33,820 nt of DNA, from positions 70,174 through 103,993 of the forward strand of contig JABSOW010000018.1 of the NCBI GenBank assembly GCA_013215465.1, read 5' to 3'. The notes under the pieces are model-generated. The model worked only from the letters and a program-made list of their open reading frames with translations. It did not search any database and was not told the DNA's origin. The translations under genes were made by a program, and so were the position numbers. The stretch is from Colwellia sp. (GTDB taxonomy: Bacteria; Pseudomonadota; Gammaproteobacteria; Enterobacterales; Alteromonadaceae). Positions 1 through 7,088 of the stretch are shown here, piece after piece. Each line of letters opens with the position of its first letter. The first letter of the stretch is position 1.

Positions 1-676
1 CAGCTTGTTCCATGGCAAGTGTCATATGAAGTTTGAGGTGAGCCGCCAATGAAGGAATAAAAAAAGCAGTAAAAATACTAAATAACCACTTCTTTAATGG
101 ATCATTCATCTTGGCATGCGCTCTTTCATGTCCAAGCACTACCGCCACCTCTTCAGCAGTCATTTCCTTTAACATGCCAGAAGTAATAAAACATTTTTTG
201 TTAATAAAGCCTGCGGTAAAAGCACTTGATTCAGGTAATTCAATCTCTATAACGTCGCTACTTAAAGGTTTTGATATACTAGCTAAATTCACTAAATCTT
301 TGTGGTGACGCTTTAGTTGAATAAGCTTTTTTCCTAAAATATATACAGTGAAAACTAACGCAATTATTAAGGTTGCACCATGCCAGCTTAACCAGTTGAA
401 TATGTCCATATGGTGCCAGTGTGCATACTCCGCCTCTGATTGAAATACCGTGGAATTTGTATATCCCCTTAAAAAGTACAATGCAACACATATACTTGAT
501 AGCCAAGGTAAAGTTACTAATAGCCACAATACGATCTTCCTAGATTTTACCTGTAAATTTATAAATTTTTGTGCCAATAAAGACACAATGATTGATATCG
601 TAAAATTAGCAATTACAAACGCGAGAATAACAATTGTGACTATGTTCAACCAAAGTGCTAATTGACCTTCAATCAT
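1..676 (-). CDS. M56 family (BlaR1/MecR1-like) membrane metallopeptidase, C-terminal part outside window
   Basis: The frame read leftward from the ATG at 674-676 is open to the window edge (225 codons). It has two hydrophobic N-terminal segments (about residues 7-33 and 48-68), a third near 101-116, then a cytoplasmic stretch with the zinc-protease motif HERAH at residues 183-187 in the context LGHERAHAK, and the start of another membrane segment. This is the layout of M56 proteases such as BlaR1 and MecR1, which sense a signal and cleave or inactivate a BlaI-type repressor. The start lies 3 bases after the stop of the BlaI-like gene, so the two are one transcription unit. The 3' end, including any periplasmic sensor domain, is not visible. 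No beta-lactamase gene is nearby, so the signal is unknown. The family call is firm and the biological role is inferred. Confidence 0.85.
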   Translation of the reverse strand, partial: MIEGQLALWLNIVTIVILAFVIANFTISIIVSLLAQKFINLQVKSRKIVLWLLVTLPWLSSICVALYFLRGYTNSTVFQSEAEYAHWHHMDIFNWLSWHGATLIIALVFTVYILGKKLIQLKRHHKDLVNLASISKPLSSDVIEIELPESSAFTAGFINKKCFITSGMLKEMTAEEVAVVLGHERAHAKMNDPLKKWLFSIFTAFFIPSLAAHLKLHMTLAMEQA

Positions 677-679
677 GCA

Positions 680-1060
680 TTAATTACCCTTCGCTAACTT
701 TATCCGTTGGGCTTCAATTAACGCTTCTAATTTATTAAGTTGTTCTTCATTAAAATCTTGTGACATTGAAGAAAAAGCCGCCACTAAACTATTATCATCA
801 GTGACAAAATCACAGGTAACCGACCTGATAAGTTGTCCAATCAACTCATATCGTTCAACTCTTGGTTGATATTGAAAGGCATTGATTACTTTATGGCGAG
901 ACAATAATTCTTTTTTATATAACCGATCGAGAGTGCTTTGGTATGTATTTAAACTACCCCCTCTAATTTTGTCAAAATAATTATAAACTTGTTTTACATC
1001 TGCAGATTTATGTTGCCATAAATATTGCAACACCAACTTTTCTAATTCACCAAGTTGCAT
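680..1060 (-). CDS. BlaI/MecI/CopY family transcriptional repressor
   Basis: A 126-residue winged-helix protein. The N-terminus (LGELEKLVLQYLW, then ADVKQVYNYF and NTYQSTLDRLYKKELL) matches the DNA-binding half of BlaI/MecI repressors, and the C-terminal part is the helical dimerisation tail. I chose the ATG at 1058-1060 because a GGAGG ribosome-binding site lies 8 bases upstream; a TTG 11 codons earlier would overlap the putative operator. The M56 protease gene follows after 3 bases, giving the usual repressor-protease pair. Two near-identical 20-bp elements upstream suggest autorepression. The target genes beyond its own operon are unknown. Confidence 0.88.
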   Translation of the reverse strand: MQLGELEKLVLQYLWQHKSADVKQVYNYFDKIRGGSLNTYQSTLDRLYKKELLSRHKVINAFQYQPRVERYELIGQLIRSVTCDFVTDDNSLVAAFSSMSQDFNEEQLNKLEALIEAQRIKLAKGN

Positions 1061-1080
1061 AAACTTAACCTCCAAAACAA

Positions 1081-1140
1081 AACCGTCCGTCAATGGGTTT
1101 AATGTACTTGATCAAAAACCGACCGTCAATAGGTTTTGAT
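1081..1140 (-). promoter_or_regulatory. Promoter and paired operator for the blaI-like/M56 operon
   Basis: Read leftward, TTGACG (1124-1129) and TACATT (1101-1106) are separated by exactly 17 bases and form a good sigma70 promoter. Two copies of the 20-mer AACCGnCCGTCAATnGGTTT lie at 1081-1100 and 1117-1136, 36 bp apart. One covers the -35 box and the other the expected transcription start. Each has AACC/GGTT ends. This is what a self-repressing BlaI-type operator would look like, although the sequence is not the classical TACAnnTGTA type. Confidence 0.65.
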
Positions 1141-1151
1141 AATAAGCAGAA

Positions 1152-1658
1152 CTAGTAGTCTTCGTCACCGAGATGACTAACCGCTTTATTTGCGATTGAA
1201 TATGAAAAACCTTTTGATATTAAATGCCGTAACGCTTTTTGTTTTAACTTGAGCTCTTCAATAGGGTTTTCCCCAAACTTTCTTATTTTTAGCGTTAGCG
1301 CTTTATTAAAATAGTCTTCGTCAGTTGTTTTTATTGCACTAACGCATTCATTGATTATTTGGGATGAGAAACCTTTTGCATACAGCTTCTCTTTAATCTT
1401 GTTAGACCCTATGTTTTTCTCTGATAAAGTATCTGTTAAGCGTTGTGCATAACGAAGATCATCCACAATTCCTCGCTCAATTAGATAATCTAGTGCCGGT
1501 TCATTGAATTGTGTATCATCTTTAAACAATAAATTGGTCTTTTGCAGTAATGCTTTAGCTGAATAATCACCATATCTCTCAATCATCCACTTCATGTATG
1601 ACTTGACGCGATCATAAGAAATCTCTTGTGGCTTGGTATCTTGCTTTTTTTTATACAT
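1152..1658 (-). CDS. RecX family regulatory protein
   Basis: A 168-residue, charged, all-helical protein. RecX hallmarks are visible: the repeat signature ERGIVDDLRYAQRL, the segment NKIKEKLYAKGFSS, then RKFGENP and a final RHLISKGFSYSIANKAV. The length equals that of E. coli RecX (166). RecX proteins bind RecA filaments and limit their extension. The gene does not adjoin recA here, so it may be a second, stand-alone RecX paralogue. It lies just upstream of the BlaI-type promoter and is read in the same direction, but that promoter separates the units. No LexA-like box was seen upstream. The family is fairly sure; the RecA-modulating role is inferred. Confidence 0.75.
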   Translation of the reverse strand: MYKKKQDTKPQEISYDRVKSYMKWMIERYGDYSAKALLQKTNLLFKDDTQFNEPALDYLIERGIVDDLRYAQRLTDTLSEKNIGSNKIKEKLYAKGFSSQIINECVSAIKTTDEDYFNKALTLKIRKFGENPIEELKLKQKALRHLISKGFSYSIANKAVSHLGDEDY

Positions 1659-1967
1659 GATAATGCTAAATCCTATCGCTTAGTATTCGCTTTTAACTCT
1701 TCCAAATAATAGATAAATTATAACATAGCTTAAGGCTCTAAAAATCAATGTATTAGAGGCTAGTTGATTTGAAAATATAATAATAATAGTAGTAGTGAGT
1801 AACACGCGCTAGTCTTAAGTTTTTTATATTTAACGCATATGGCAGAGTGTATAAAAACTAATGGTTTATAATCGCCTTTTTATTAGCGGACATATCTTAA
1901 GAATAAAGGTTTGTTAAACTTCCTAGTTATAGCGTATATTGTAAGCCTACCAATTACGGATGATTGA
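1659..1967. other. Intergenic stretch, no gene seen
   Basis: About 310 AT-rich bases between the divergent recX-like gene and the small rightward ORF. A short run of AAT and AGT triplets (around 1780-1798) is the only pattern noted. No hairpin, RNA gene or homologous coding fragment was recognised. Confidence 0.5.
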
Positions 1968-2159
1968 ATGATGAAACAACTGCCACCCCCCATACTTGTT
2001 AAAACTTGGTTATACGTTATTGCTTCTAATGAAGAAGGTATCGATTACCAAAAATTTAAATTACGTCAAGCAATTAAAGAGATTTTCAGTTCAACTGAGC
2101 TAGCTCAGTTGTATATTGAACAACTCGCCGACGATGATATTGAAATTTATTTTGTCTAG
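1968..2159 (+). CDS. Small hypothetical protein
   Basis: A 63-codon frame starting with two consecutive ATG codons, with a GGA about 9-14 bases upstream as a weak ribosome-binding site. The product is soluble and acidic at its end (ADDDIEIYF). It shows a plausible compact fold: a proline-rich start, a hydrophobic strand (KTWLYVIAS) and two helices. I do not recognise the family. It stands alone between divergent intergenic regions. Coding status is likely but unproven. Confidence 0.5.
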   Translation: MMKQLPPPILVKTWLYVIASNEEGIDYQKFKLRQAIKEIFSSTELAQLYIEQLADDDIEIYFV

Positions 2160-2374
2160 TTAAAAATTACTAACTTTTTGAATTAGTCCCAAAATCACGT
2201 AATACTATAGCAATCCTTATTGGCTGCGTTTATATAATCAATTCTTCTTTACCTAGTGCTGATAACTACTGGGTTTATCAATTTTACTTGTTTCAAGTCA
2301 GTACAAAACTTTGCATCGAAAAGCAGGCAGTGATGAGATCACAATAAGATAGGCTCATATGTGTTATATGAAAA

Positions 2375-2665
2375 TTATGCACTTACCTTTTTATTTAGGC
2401 CTAAAAGTGTACCGCCAAAACCTATAAAATACGGAACTAAGATATAACCTATATTTATCACTGAAATATCCCAAGGACTTGCAATTATTGCTAGCGTAGA
2501 AAAACATAATAAAAGTAAAGCGATGTTGGTTTTTTGATAAAATCCATAAACACCGGCAATACACATTAGAAATATTGAAAGAAATACAGCAGGAGTAAAT
2601 GGAGCAGCACTTAGCAAAACGCATAAAATAGATAATACAATTAATAATGAATTTACTATTTTCAT
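2375..2665 (-). CDS. Small membrane protein of unknown function
   Basis: A 96-residue, strongly hydrophobic protein with three to four predicted membrane spans (about residues 5-20, 25-42, 47-62 and 70-88) and a short positively charged tail (LNKKVSA). I chose the ATG at 2663-2665 because an AGGGA element lies about 9 bases upstream; a start seven codons earlier would lack this. There is no recognised domain and no clear partner among its neighbours. Confidence 0.55.
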   Translation of the reverse strand: MKIVNSLLIVLSILCVLLSAAPFTPAVFLSIFLMCIAGVYGFYQKTNIALLLLCFSTLAIIASPWDISVINIGYILVPYFIGFGGTLLGLNKKVSA

Positions 2666-2833
2666 GCTCACAAGTTCCCTTTGCATATAACGAGCCTGTA
2701 TAATTTGTCTAGAGGAAGAAAACAGTGACTTTTAAAACTCATGTATTGTATTCTCAGCCGATTAAATGACATTGGTAATGCATTTACAACCTCTTATTAG
2801 GTGGCCAAAGCAGTATACCACCACAAACAGCCA

Positions 2834-3334
2834 TTAAAACTGTGCCGCTGTTACCTTCAAATCATCGGGTGATAGCCTATATATGTGCATGGTATCTATG
2901 CAATAAGCCCCAAGCTTGTTGTAAAACTCAATGGCAGAAATATTCCAGTCCAAACATCCCCACTCAAGCATTTCACAGCCACGATCAAGTGCAGTTTTCG
3001 ACAAAAACTGCATCATGATATTACCCAAGCCCTTGCCGCGCATAGATTCATCAATAAAAAAACCATCTACAAACAATCCAGAACGACCAGTGAAAGCTGA
3101 GCTTTTCTCATGAAAATACGCAAAACCAACCATTTTACCATCATATATTCCGAATACAGCCTCACCTTGCTTAGAGAGAAGCAGTCGCTCTATTCGTTCC
3201 GGTGTAGCAGTAATTTCATCGGACATTTTCTGAAAATCACCCAACCTTTTCATAAAGCGAACAACCCTTTCTGCATCTTCAGGATTAGCCATTCGAAGGG
3301 AAAACTTCGAGTTTTTAGTGTGAATTATAGTCAC
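2834..3334 (-). CDS. GNAT family N-acetyltransferase (diamine/thialysine acetyltransferase-like)
   Basis: A 166-residue GNAT protein. The acetyl-CoA-binding motif A reads DESMRGKGLGNIMMQFL (the R/Q-x-x-G-x-G/A core is RGKGLG), preceded by the strand GLFVDGFFID. The downstream WGCLDWNISAIEFYNKLGA closely matches motif B of the spermidine/spermine (SSAT, thialysine) acetyltransferase group, where LDWN and EFY are typical. The start is GTG at 3332-3334 with AGGA 5-6 bases upstream. The likely reaction is acetyl transfer from acetyl-CoA to an amine; the actual substrate cannot be told from sequence. Confidence 0.85.
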   Translation of the reverse strand: MTIIHTKNSKFSLRMANPEDAERVVRFMKRLGDFQKMSDEITATPERIERLLLSKQGEAVFGIYDGKMVGFAYFHEKSSAFTGRSGLFVDGFFIDESMRGKGLGNIMMQFLSKTALDRGCEMLEWGCLDWNISAIEFYNKLGAYCIDTMHIYRLSPDDLKVTAAQF

Positions 3335-3468
3335 TAGTATTCCTATTGCTACGGTAAGCGAAACTCAGATCTCTCTAACGAATACTATGGACTCCCCACA
3401 AACGGCATCTAGGTGCCATATTGAAAGCGGTAAAAACATTAAATTAAAGGAAGGTCCATAGGTCTTCA

Positions 3469-3576
3469 ATTAAAGCAATTGGCATTGATTTAGCCAAATT
3501 AGTTTTTAGTATTCACGGTTTTGATAAACATAGCAAGTGCAAATTTCGCAAACAACCAAAAGAAACAATGTGTTAG
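3469..3576 (+). pseudogene. IS110/IS1111-type transposase N-terminal fragment
   Basis: The rightward frame reads IKAIGIDLAKLVFSIHGFD and continues with KHSKCKFRKQ before a TAG at 3574-3576. This is the conserved start of IS110-family transposases: the first aspartate of the DEDD catalytic set lies in IGIDLAK, followed by VF-x-I/V-HG. Only about 35 of more than 300 residues remain and no in-frame ATG precedes them, so this is a dead remnant. Insertion-sequence ends were not identified. Confidence 0.7.
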
Positions 3577-3732
3577 CTTAAATGTAAAGCGAAACCGAGC
3601 CAACGATTACGTATCCTAATTTTAATTTCCTTGTATGGTACATTCCTTTTTTCAAAGCGCTTTACTTATCTATTTTTAAAAATGAAAACAGATAGTAGGC
3701 TCCTAAACCCGCAGATATTTGCCATGAATTTT

Positions 3733-3749
3733 TACGGTATTATACCGTA
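3733..3749. repeat. Perfect 17-bp palindrome
   Basis: TACGGTAT-T-ATACCGTA has 8-bp arms about one central base, in a gene-free region. It may be a protein-binding site or debris. No associated promoter was identified. Confidence 0.5.
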
Positions 3750-3918
3750 CCTATGGTTCACATTATCTAAGAATTTCATTAAATTACCATTAGTGTGATC
3801 GGGTATAAATAAGTCAGCTTGTGCCATTTCACAGGCATTATAAAGGGATAAACAATCGCTTACTTATAATATAACGCATCATGCGGGGAGTTTGATGCAA
3901 AGACCATTAACTTTATAG

Positions 3919-3958
3919 AATCGCACTATACTGTATTTATATACAGTATAGTGCGATT
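3919..3958. promoter_or_regulatory. Perfect 18-bp inverted repeat with a LexA (SOS) box at its centre
   Basis: The arms AATCGCACTATACTGTAT and its exact complement flank TTAT. The centre, CTGTATTTATATACAG (3931-3946), fits the gammaproteobacterial LexA consensus CTG-N10-CAG with an AT-only middle and TA on both sides. The element lies 136 bp beyond the stop of the Jet-like operon. No T-run follows on either strand, so it is a poor intrinsic terminator. No gene within 100 bp starts in a position to be controlled by it. Confidence 0.6.
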
Positions 3959-4093
3959 TGCTTAATTTATGAAACATTGAGTATGTAATTTATTTTTCTT
4001 TGCTTAAAACATTGCTTAAGACAGGTAAGATAATTGCAACCAACTAGACTTGTTTAACGGCAGTATTTTGTCTAATAAAACACCAAAGAATTG

Positions 4094-5095
4094 CTAAAGT
4101 TTTAGTAGTGTTAAGGTAAGTTTATACTTGAGTATATGTTCTTGCTTAAGTGTTTTCTTATGCCTAAGTAATATTTTAAACTTATGTTGCCAATCAATAT
4201 TTTCTTCACCTTCATTGTTTTTATCTAGATTTACATTCATTTGTTGATGTAAAAAATCAATAGAAGTGCCCTGCTTATACCATTCTTGCTCATCACCTAA
4301 TAAGGGCCTAGCGACTTCATTTGTATTTTTAAGGGTTAACCAAAAATCAGCATGGCTGGTGAGCGCAATTTCAATACCTTTAGGGTCGAGATCACTAAAA
4401 CAGATGAGTGGTATTTCACCCTTAAAACGACGAAAAAAATAATAACTGCTATTTGCTGTTTGTTGCGGTTTAACATCACCGCGATAAAGCCACAACGCTT
4501 GAGTTAAATCTATATATTGACTTAAAATATGAGTACTTGGAACATTAGTCGATAGAGTATTTGTCTCTGAAGTTTTACTGTTTAGTGATGCTAAATTAAT
4601 GGCGCTAAGGTTAATAGCACTGAGATTAGCCATAACCGCAAGATTTTCAACGAGTACAATCGCACTGTGCTCAATAGATTGAATATCATCGGCTTTTATA
4701 TAAGTACCCAAAGAAGTGAGTGGTGATATTTTATGCCGAGATTGATTAATGTTCAGCTCAGCGAGACTATTAATTAAGATAAAATCTTTGCTAACCGCAT
4801 AGCTATTTTCTTTTTCATTGCGAAATTTTTCTGCGCTGCTAATTCTGTCTTCTTTACTAGGATAAGGATCATGTCGTATATCAAGACCAAGCGTGCTTTG
4901 TATTTCCTCACCAAGAGCAATAATATTTTCAAGACTAAAGGTTAACCATTGCTTATTAAGATCAAACTGGCCAAAGTTATATTGTTCATACAACTTTGTT
5001 GCTAAAGCGGTATTTTTTATTTGACCGCCCTGCCTGTTTTTTTGCAGTTTATCTTGAATGAAATTATAAAGTTGTTTGTTCATTGTTGTTTTCAT
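4094..5095 (-). CDS. jetD: JetD/MksG-like Toprim nuclease subunit of a Wadjet-type system
   Basis: A 333-residue protein, last gene of the four-gene operon. The C-terminal half carries the Toprim signature: a hydrophobic strand ending in the catalytic glutamate (SAIVLVENLAVM, E about 150), and later LWLYRGDVKP and PLICFSDLDPKGIEIAL with the paired aspartates at about 235-237. In JetD/MksG proteins this Toprim domain is the DNA-cleaving part, recruited by the SMC complex to closed circular plasmids. Between glutamate and aspartates sits a low-complexity insert, including NLSAINLSAINLASL. The start is the ATG at 5093-5095, with AGGA about 7 bases upstream; an upstream GTG is in frame. The gene lies 63 bp after the preceding gene. 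The Toprim call is good, and Wadjet membership rests on both motif and context. Confidence 0.75.
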   Translation of the reverse strand: MKTTMNKQLYNFIQDKLQKNRQGGQIKNTALATKLYEQYNFGQFDLNKQWLTFSLENIIALGEEIQSTLGLDIRHDPYPSKEDRISSAEKFRNEKENSYAVSKDFILINSLAELNINQSRHKISPLTSLGTYIKADDIQSIEHSAIVLVENLAVMANLSAINLSAINLASLNSKTSETNTLSTNVPSTHILSQYIDLTQALWLYRGDVKPQQTANSSYYFFRRFKGEIPLICFSDLDPKGIEIALTSHADFWLTLKNTNEVARPLLGDEQEWYKQGTSIDFLHQQMNVNLDKNNEGEENIDWQHKFKILLRHKKTLKQEHILKYKLTLTLLKL

Positions 5096-5158
5096 TTTGC
5101 CTTCCTTTGCCAGCACAAGCTAGTAGTTTTAGGTGCTAGCGGGTGCTGCTGATTTTAG

Positions 5159-6427
5159 TTATCCTCTTAATTCGTCTTTTAATTCGACTCTCAGTTCGAT
5201 AACTACATCACTATAACGGTAGTTATCGGTAGTGCCAGCAACGGCAACGCCTTTCATTTTAATATTCAAGGCCTTTTGTTGGCCGCTGGTTAATTTGCAA
5301 TAGCAACTAAAGACTAATTCTATCCAAGCTTTGGGGTCGATAACTTGTAATTTTTCCAGCCAAGAATTTTGAAACTCTTGGTAAAAACTTAACGCTGAGA
5401 CCGCAATGTTATTAATGATCACACGCTCAAACAACAATTCTGTTTGCTCTTCAAAAAAATCTTCTTCGGCAGAAATTTTTGTAATTGGCTCGAAACTAAC
5501 CTCATTGGTGGTTCTGGCTTTTATTGGTGTTACTACCGCTTGTTTACGTAATGACTGCACCAACTCAAGTAAAGGTTGTTCTATGTCGGTTTGCTTGGTA
5601 TCGACATAACTGCGCAATGGCATTGGCGGCGCATATTTAAGCTGTTCGGGTAAATTTGGTAGTTCAAAGAGCTTGTCATCAAGATCAAATTCTGGGTGTT
5701 TACGTAAAAAACGCGCCATATTACGCAATTGACTGGCTTGTTTTTCATCTCGACGTAAGCGAAACAAGCTAATACGCATATTATCAATAATTAAACGCAG
5801 CTTTGCTAGTATTTGGTTATACCAGTAAACAAAGCTCGATATTTTTCGGGCAAACTCATTTGGACAAAGCCAATCTAGCCAGTCGTAACAGTCTTGCGGG
5901 TCAATTTGCTGTAACTCATTGAGCAGTTTTTGCGCATGAGATAAGTAACGTTCGTTTTGACGTATTTTGTTAGACAAACTACTAACAAAACCAAATTGAC
6001 TAACAATAGCAAAGTGCATATTGTCTAAATTATTATTTAAACTGTCTTTAGTTTCATAAAGTAGGTCGTCGAGTTGGTCTAAATAATACTCGGCGTCTTC
6101 TTGCTCTTTAGCCAATGTCGCCAGTTGATAATCTTTTACCACTTCTTCAATCGCTTCTAGCACCTTACCCATGTCGGTAAGTTGTCGATAGCTGGTTTGC
6201 TTACGCATTAGTCGGTTTAGCATGCGCTTAAGATCGGTGGTTACTCGATACTCACCTGGTGAGTCGTCAGGTCTGATCAAGCCAGATTTATGCAGCAAAT
6301 TAATGGTATTAGCATCTTGTTCGTCACTTGCGATCGAGCCATAAACGTAGGCACTGGCGAGCAAGTCATTGTAGGCACCAATTTGTCTGAGTAAACTGGC
6401 GACTTGAGAAGAATCAAATCCAGCCAT
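5159..6427 (-). CDS. JetA/MksF-like (kleisin-type) subunit, assigned by context
   Basis: A 422-residue, mostly helical protein. Residues about 30-75 look like a winged helix (INLLHKSGLIRPDD, then EYRVTTDLKRMLNRLM). A long helical middle follows (about 90-255), then a proline-containing linker and a folded C-terminal part ending in a strand-rich stretch (YSDVVIELRVELKDELRG). A winged helix, helical bundle, linker and C-terminal domain are what a MukF/MksF/JetA kleisin should have, linking SMC heads to the small partner. I recognise no specific motif, so the role is inferred from position. The start ATG has GGAGA 6 bases upstream and lies 37 bp behind the previous stop. Confidence 0.6.
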   Translation of the reverse strand: MAGFDSSQVASLLRQIGAYNDLLASAYVYGSIASDEQDANTINLLHKSGLIRPDDSPGEYRVTTDLKRMLNRLMRKQTSYRQLTDMGKVLEAIEEVVKDYQLATLAKEQEDAEYYLDQLDDLLYETKDSLNNNLDNMHFAIVSQFGFVSSLSNKIRQNERYLSHAQKLLNELQQIDPQDCYDWLDWLCPNEFARKISSFVYWYNQILAKLRLIIDNMRISLFRLRRDEKQASQLRNMARFLRKHPEFDLDDKLFELPNLPEQLKYAPPMPLRSYVDTKQTDIEQPLLELVQSLRKQAVVTPIKARTTNEVSFEPITKISAEEDFFEEQTELLFERVIINNIAVSALSFYQEFQNSWLEKLQVIDPKAWIELVFSCYCKLTSGQQKALNIKMKGVAVAGTTDNYRYSDVVIELRVELKDELRG

Positions 6428-6464
6428 TAGAACTCTCCATTAAAACGATTCATTAACTCTGTCA

Positions 6465-7088
6465 TTAAAAAAGTAGCTCATCTTGTTGGCTTTTCTCTTG
6501 CTCGGGTAAGGTTACCAGCTCGGCGTCATTTAAAAATTCTATTAATAAATAAATTAAGTCAAAACGCGCGGTGGCATAGTATCTACTGCTACCGGCATTT
6601 TTTCGGACAAAGTAATGCATTTCTTCAAGCTTTTGAAATACCATTACTAATTGCTCTCGAGTTTCTGTTTTATTGGTTTTAAATGGCTTAATTGAGGTTA
6701 AGCGACGTAATTGCTCGCTTAAGGTTTGATCATGTTCAAAGGGTTCGAATAATTCATTGATATTCAATACCGATTTGGCGCGAATAGGTAAATCAGCTTG
6801 TGTTGCCGTTAGCAGTAAATCTAAAAACTCGACTAGCGGTCTAAAGGTGCTACGCATTTCACTAAATAACACACTGAGCTCGTGATAGTTACTGTCATCT
6901 ACCTGATTAAAGGTACAGTAATAGGCATCTGCACTGTCAAGATAGGTGAGTTTTCTATCTAAATTAGCTAAAAAGTCATTGACCTTATCGTTATGACTTT
7001 CCGCTTTTAAATACAAATATTCGGCTTCGAAAGCGGTTTGACAAATAACCGTGCCACAAAGTAGTTTTTTAATAGTTTCTTTAAACAT
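6465..7088 (-). CDS. JetB/MksE-like small subunit, assigned by context
   Basis: A 207-residue acidic protein with winged-helix-like features: a helical N-terminus, SEQLRRLTSIKPFKTNKTE, then a helix and RYYATARFDLIYLLIEFLN. Size and fold fit MukE/MksE/JetB (about 200-230 residues), which bind the kleisin between SMC heads. Its ATG lies inside the end of the SMC gene (8-base overlap). The ribosome-binding site AAGGAG sits in the last codons of that gene, so translation is coupled. The family was not recognised from sequence alone. Confidence 0.6.
   Translation of the reverse strand: MFKETIKKLLCGTVICQTAFEAEYLYLKAESHNDKVNDFLANLDRKLTYLDSADAYYCTFNQVDDSNYHELSVLFSEMRSTFRPLVEFLDLLLTATQADLPIRAKSVLNINELFEPFEHDQTLSEQLRRLTSIKPFKTNKTETREQLVMVFQKLEEMHYFVRKNAGSSRYYATARFDLIYLLIEFLNDAELVTLPEQEKSQQDELLF

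Larger units (their letters stand above)
3335..4093. other. Gene-free 760-bp stretch with mobile-element debris and palindromes
   Basis: This lies between the leftward GNAT gene and the 3' end of the Wadjet-like operon. It holds the IS110-type remnant (3469-3576), a 17-bp palindrome (3733-3749) and the large LexA-box palindrome (3919-3958), all listed separately. A 43-codon leftward open frame near 3705-3840 has no family match and no convincing ribosome-binding site. Nothing else was recognised. Confidence 0.5.

Noticed and set aside
111..665. Two plus-strand open frames at the window start
   Set aside because: They are antisense to the M56 protease frame, which is continuous to the window edge and carries HExxH.
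3705..3840. A 43-codon leftward frame near the LexA-like palindrome
   Set aside because: It has no good ribosome-binding site and no recognised family. It is noted only as a candidate transcript region.
3919..3958. Intrinsic terminator of the Wadjet-like operon
   Set aside because: The stem is AT-rich with no T-run on either side and lies 136 bp past the stop. The LexA-box reading explains the centre better.
5406..5787. Short frames overlapping the JetA-like gene on both strands
   Set aside because: They overlap a long, well-initiated gene in a compact operon and show no domain of their own.
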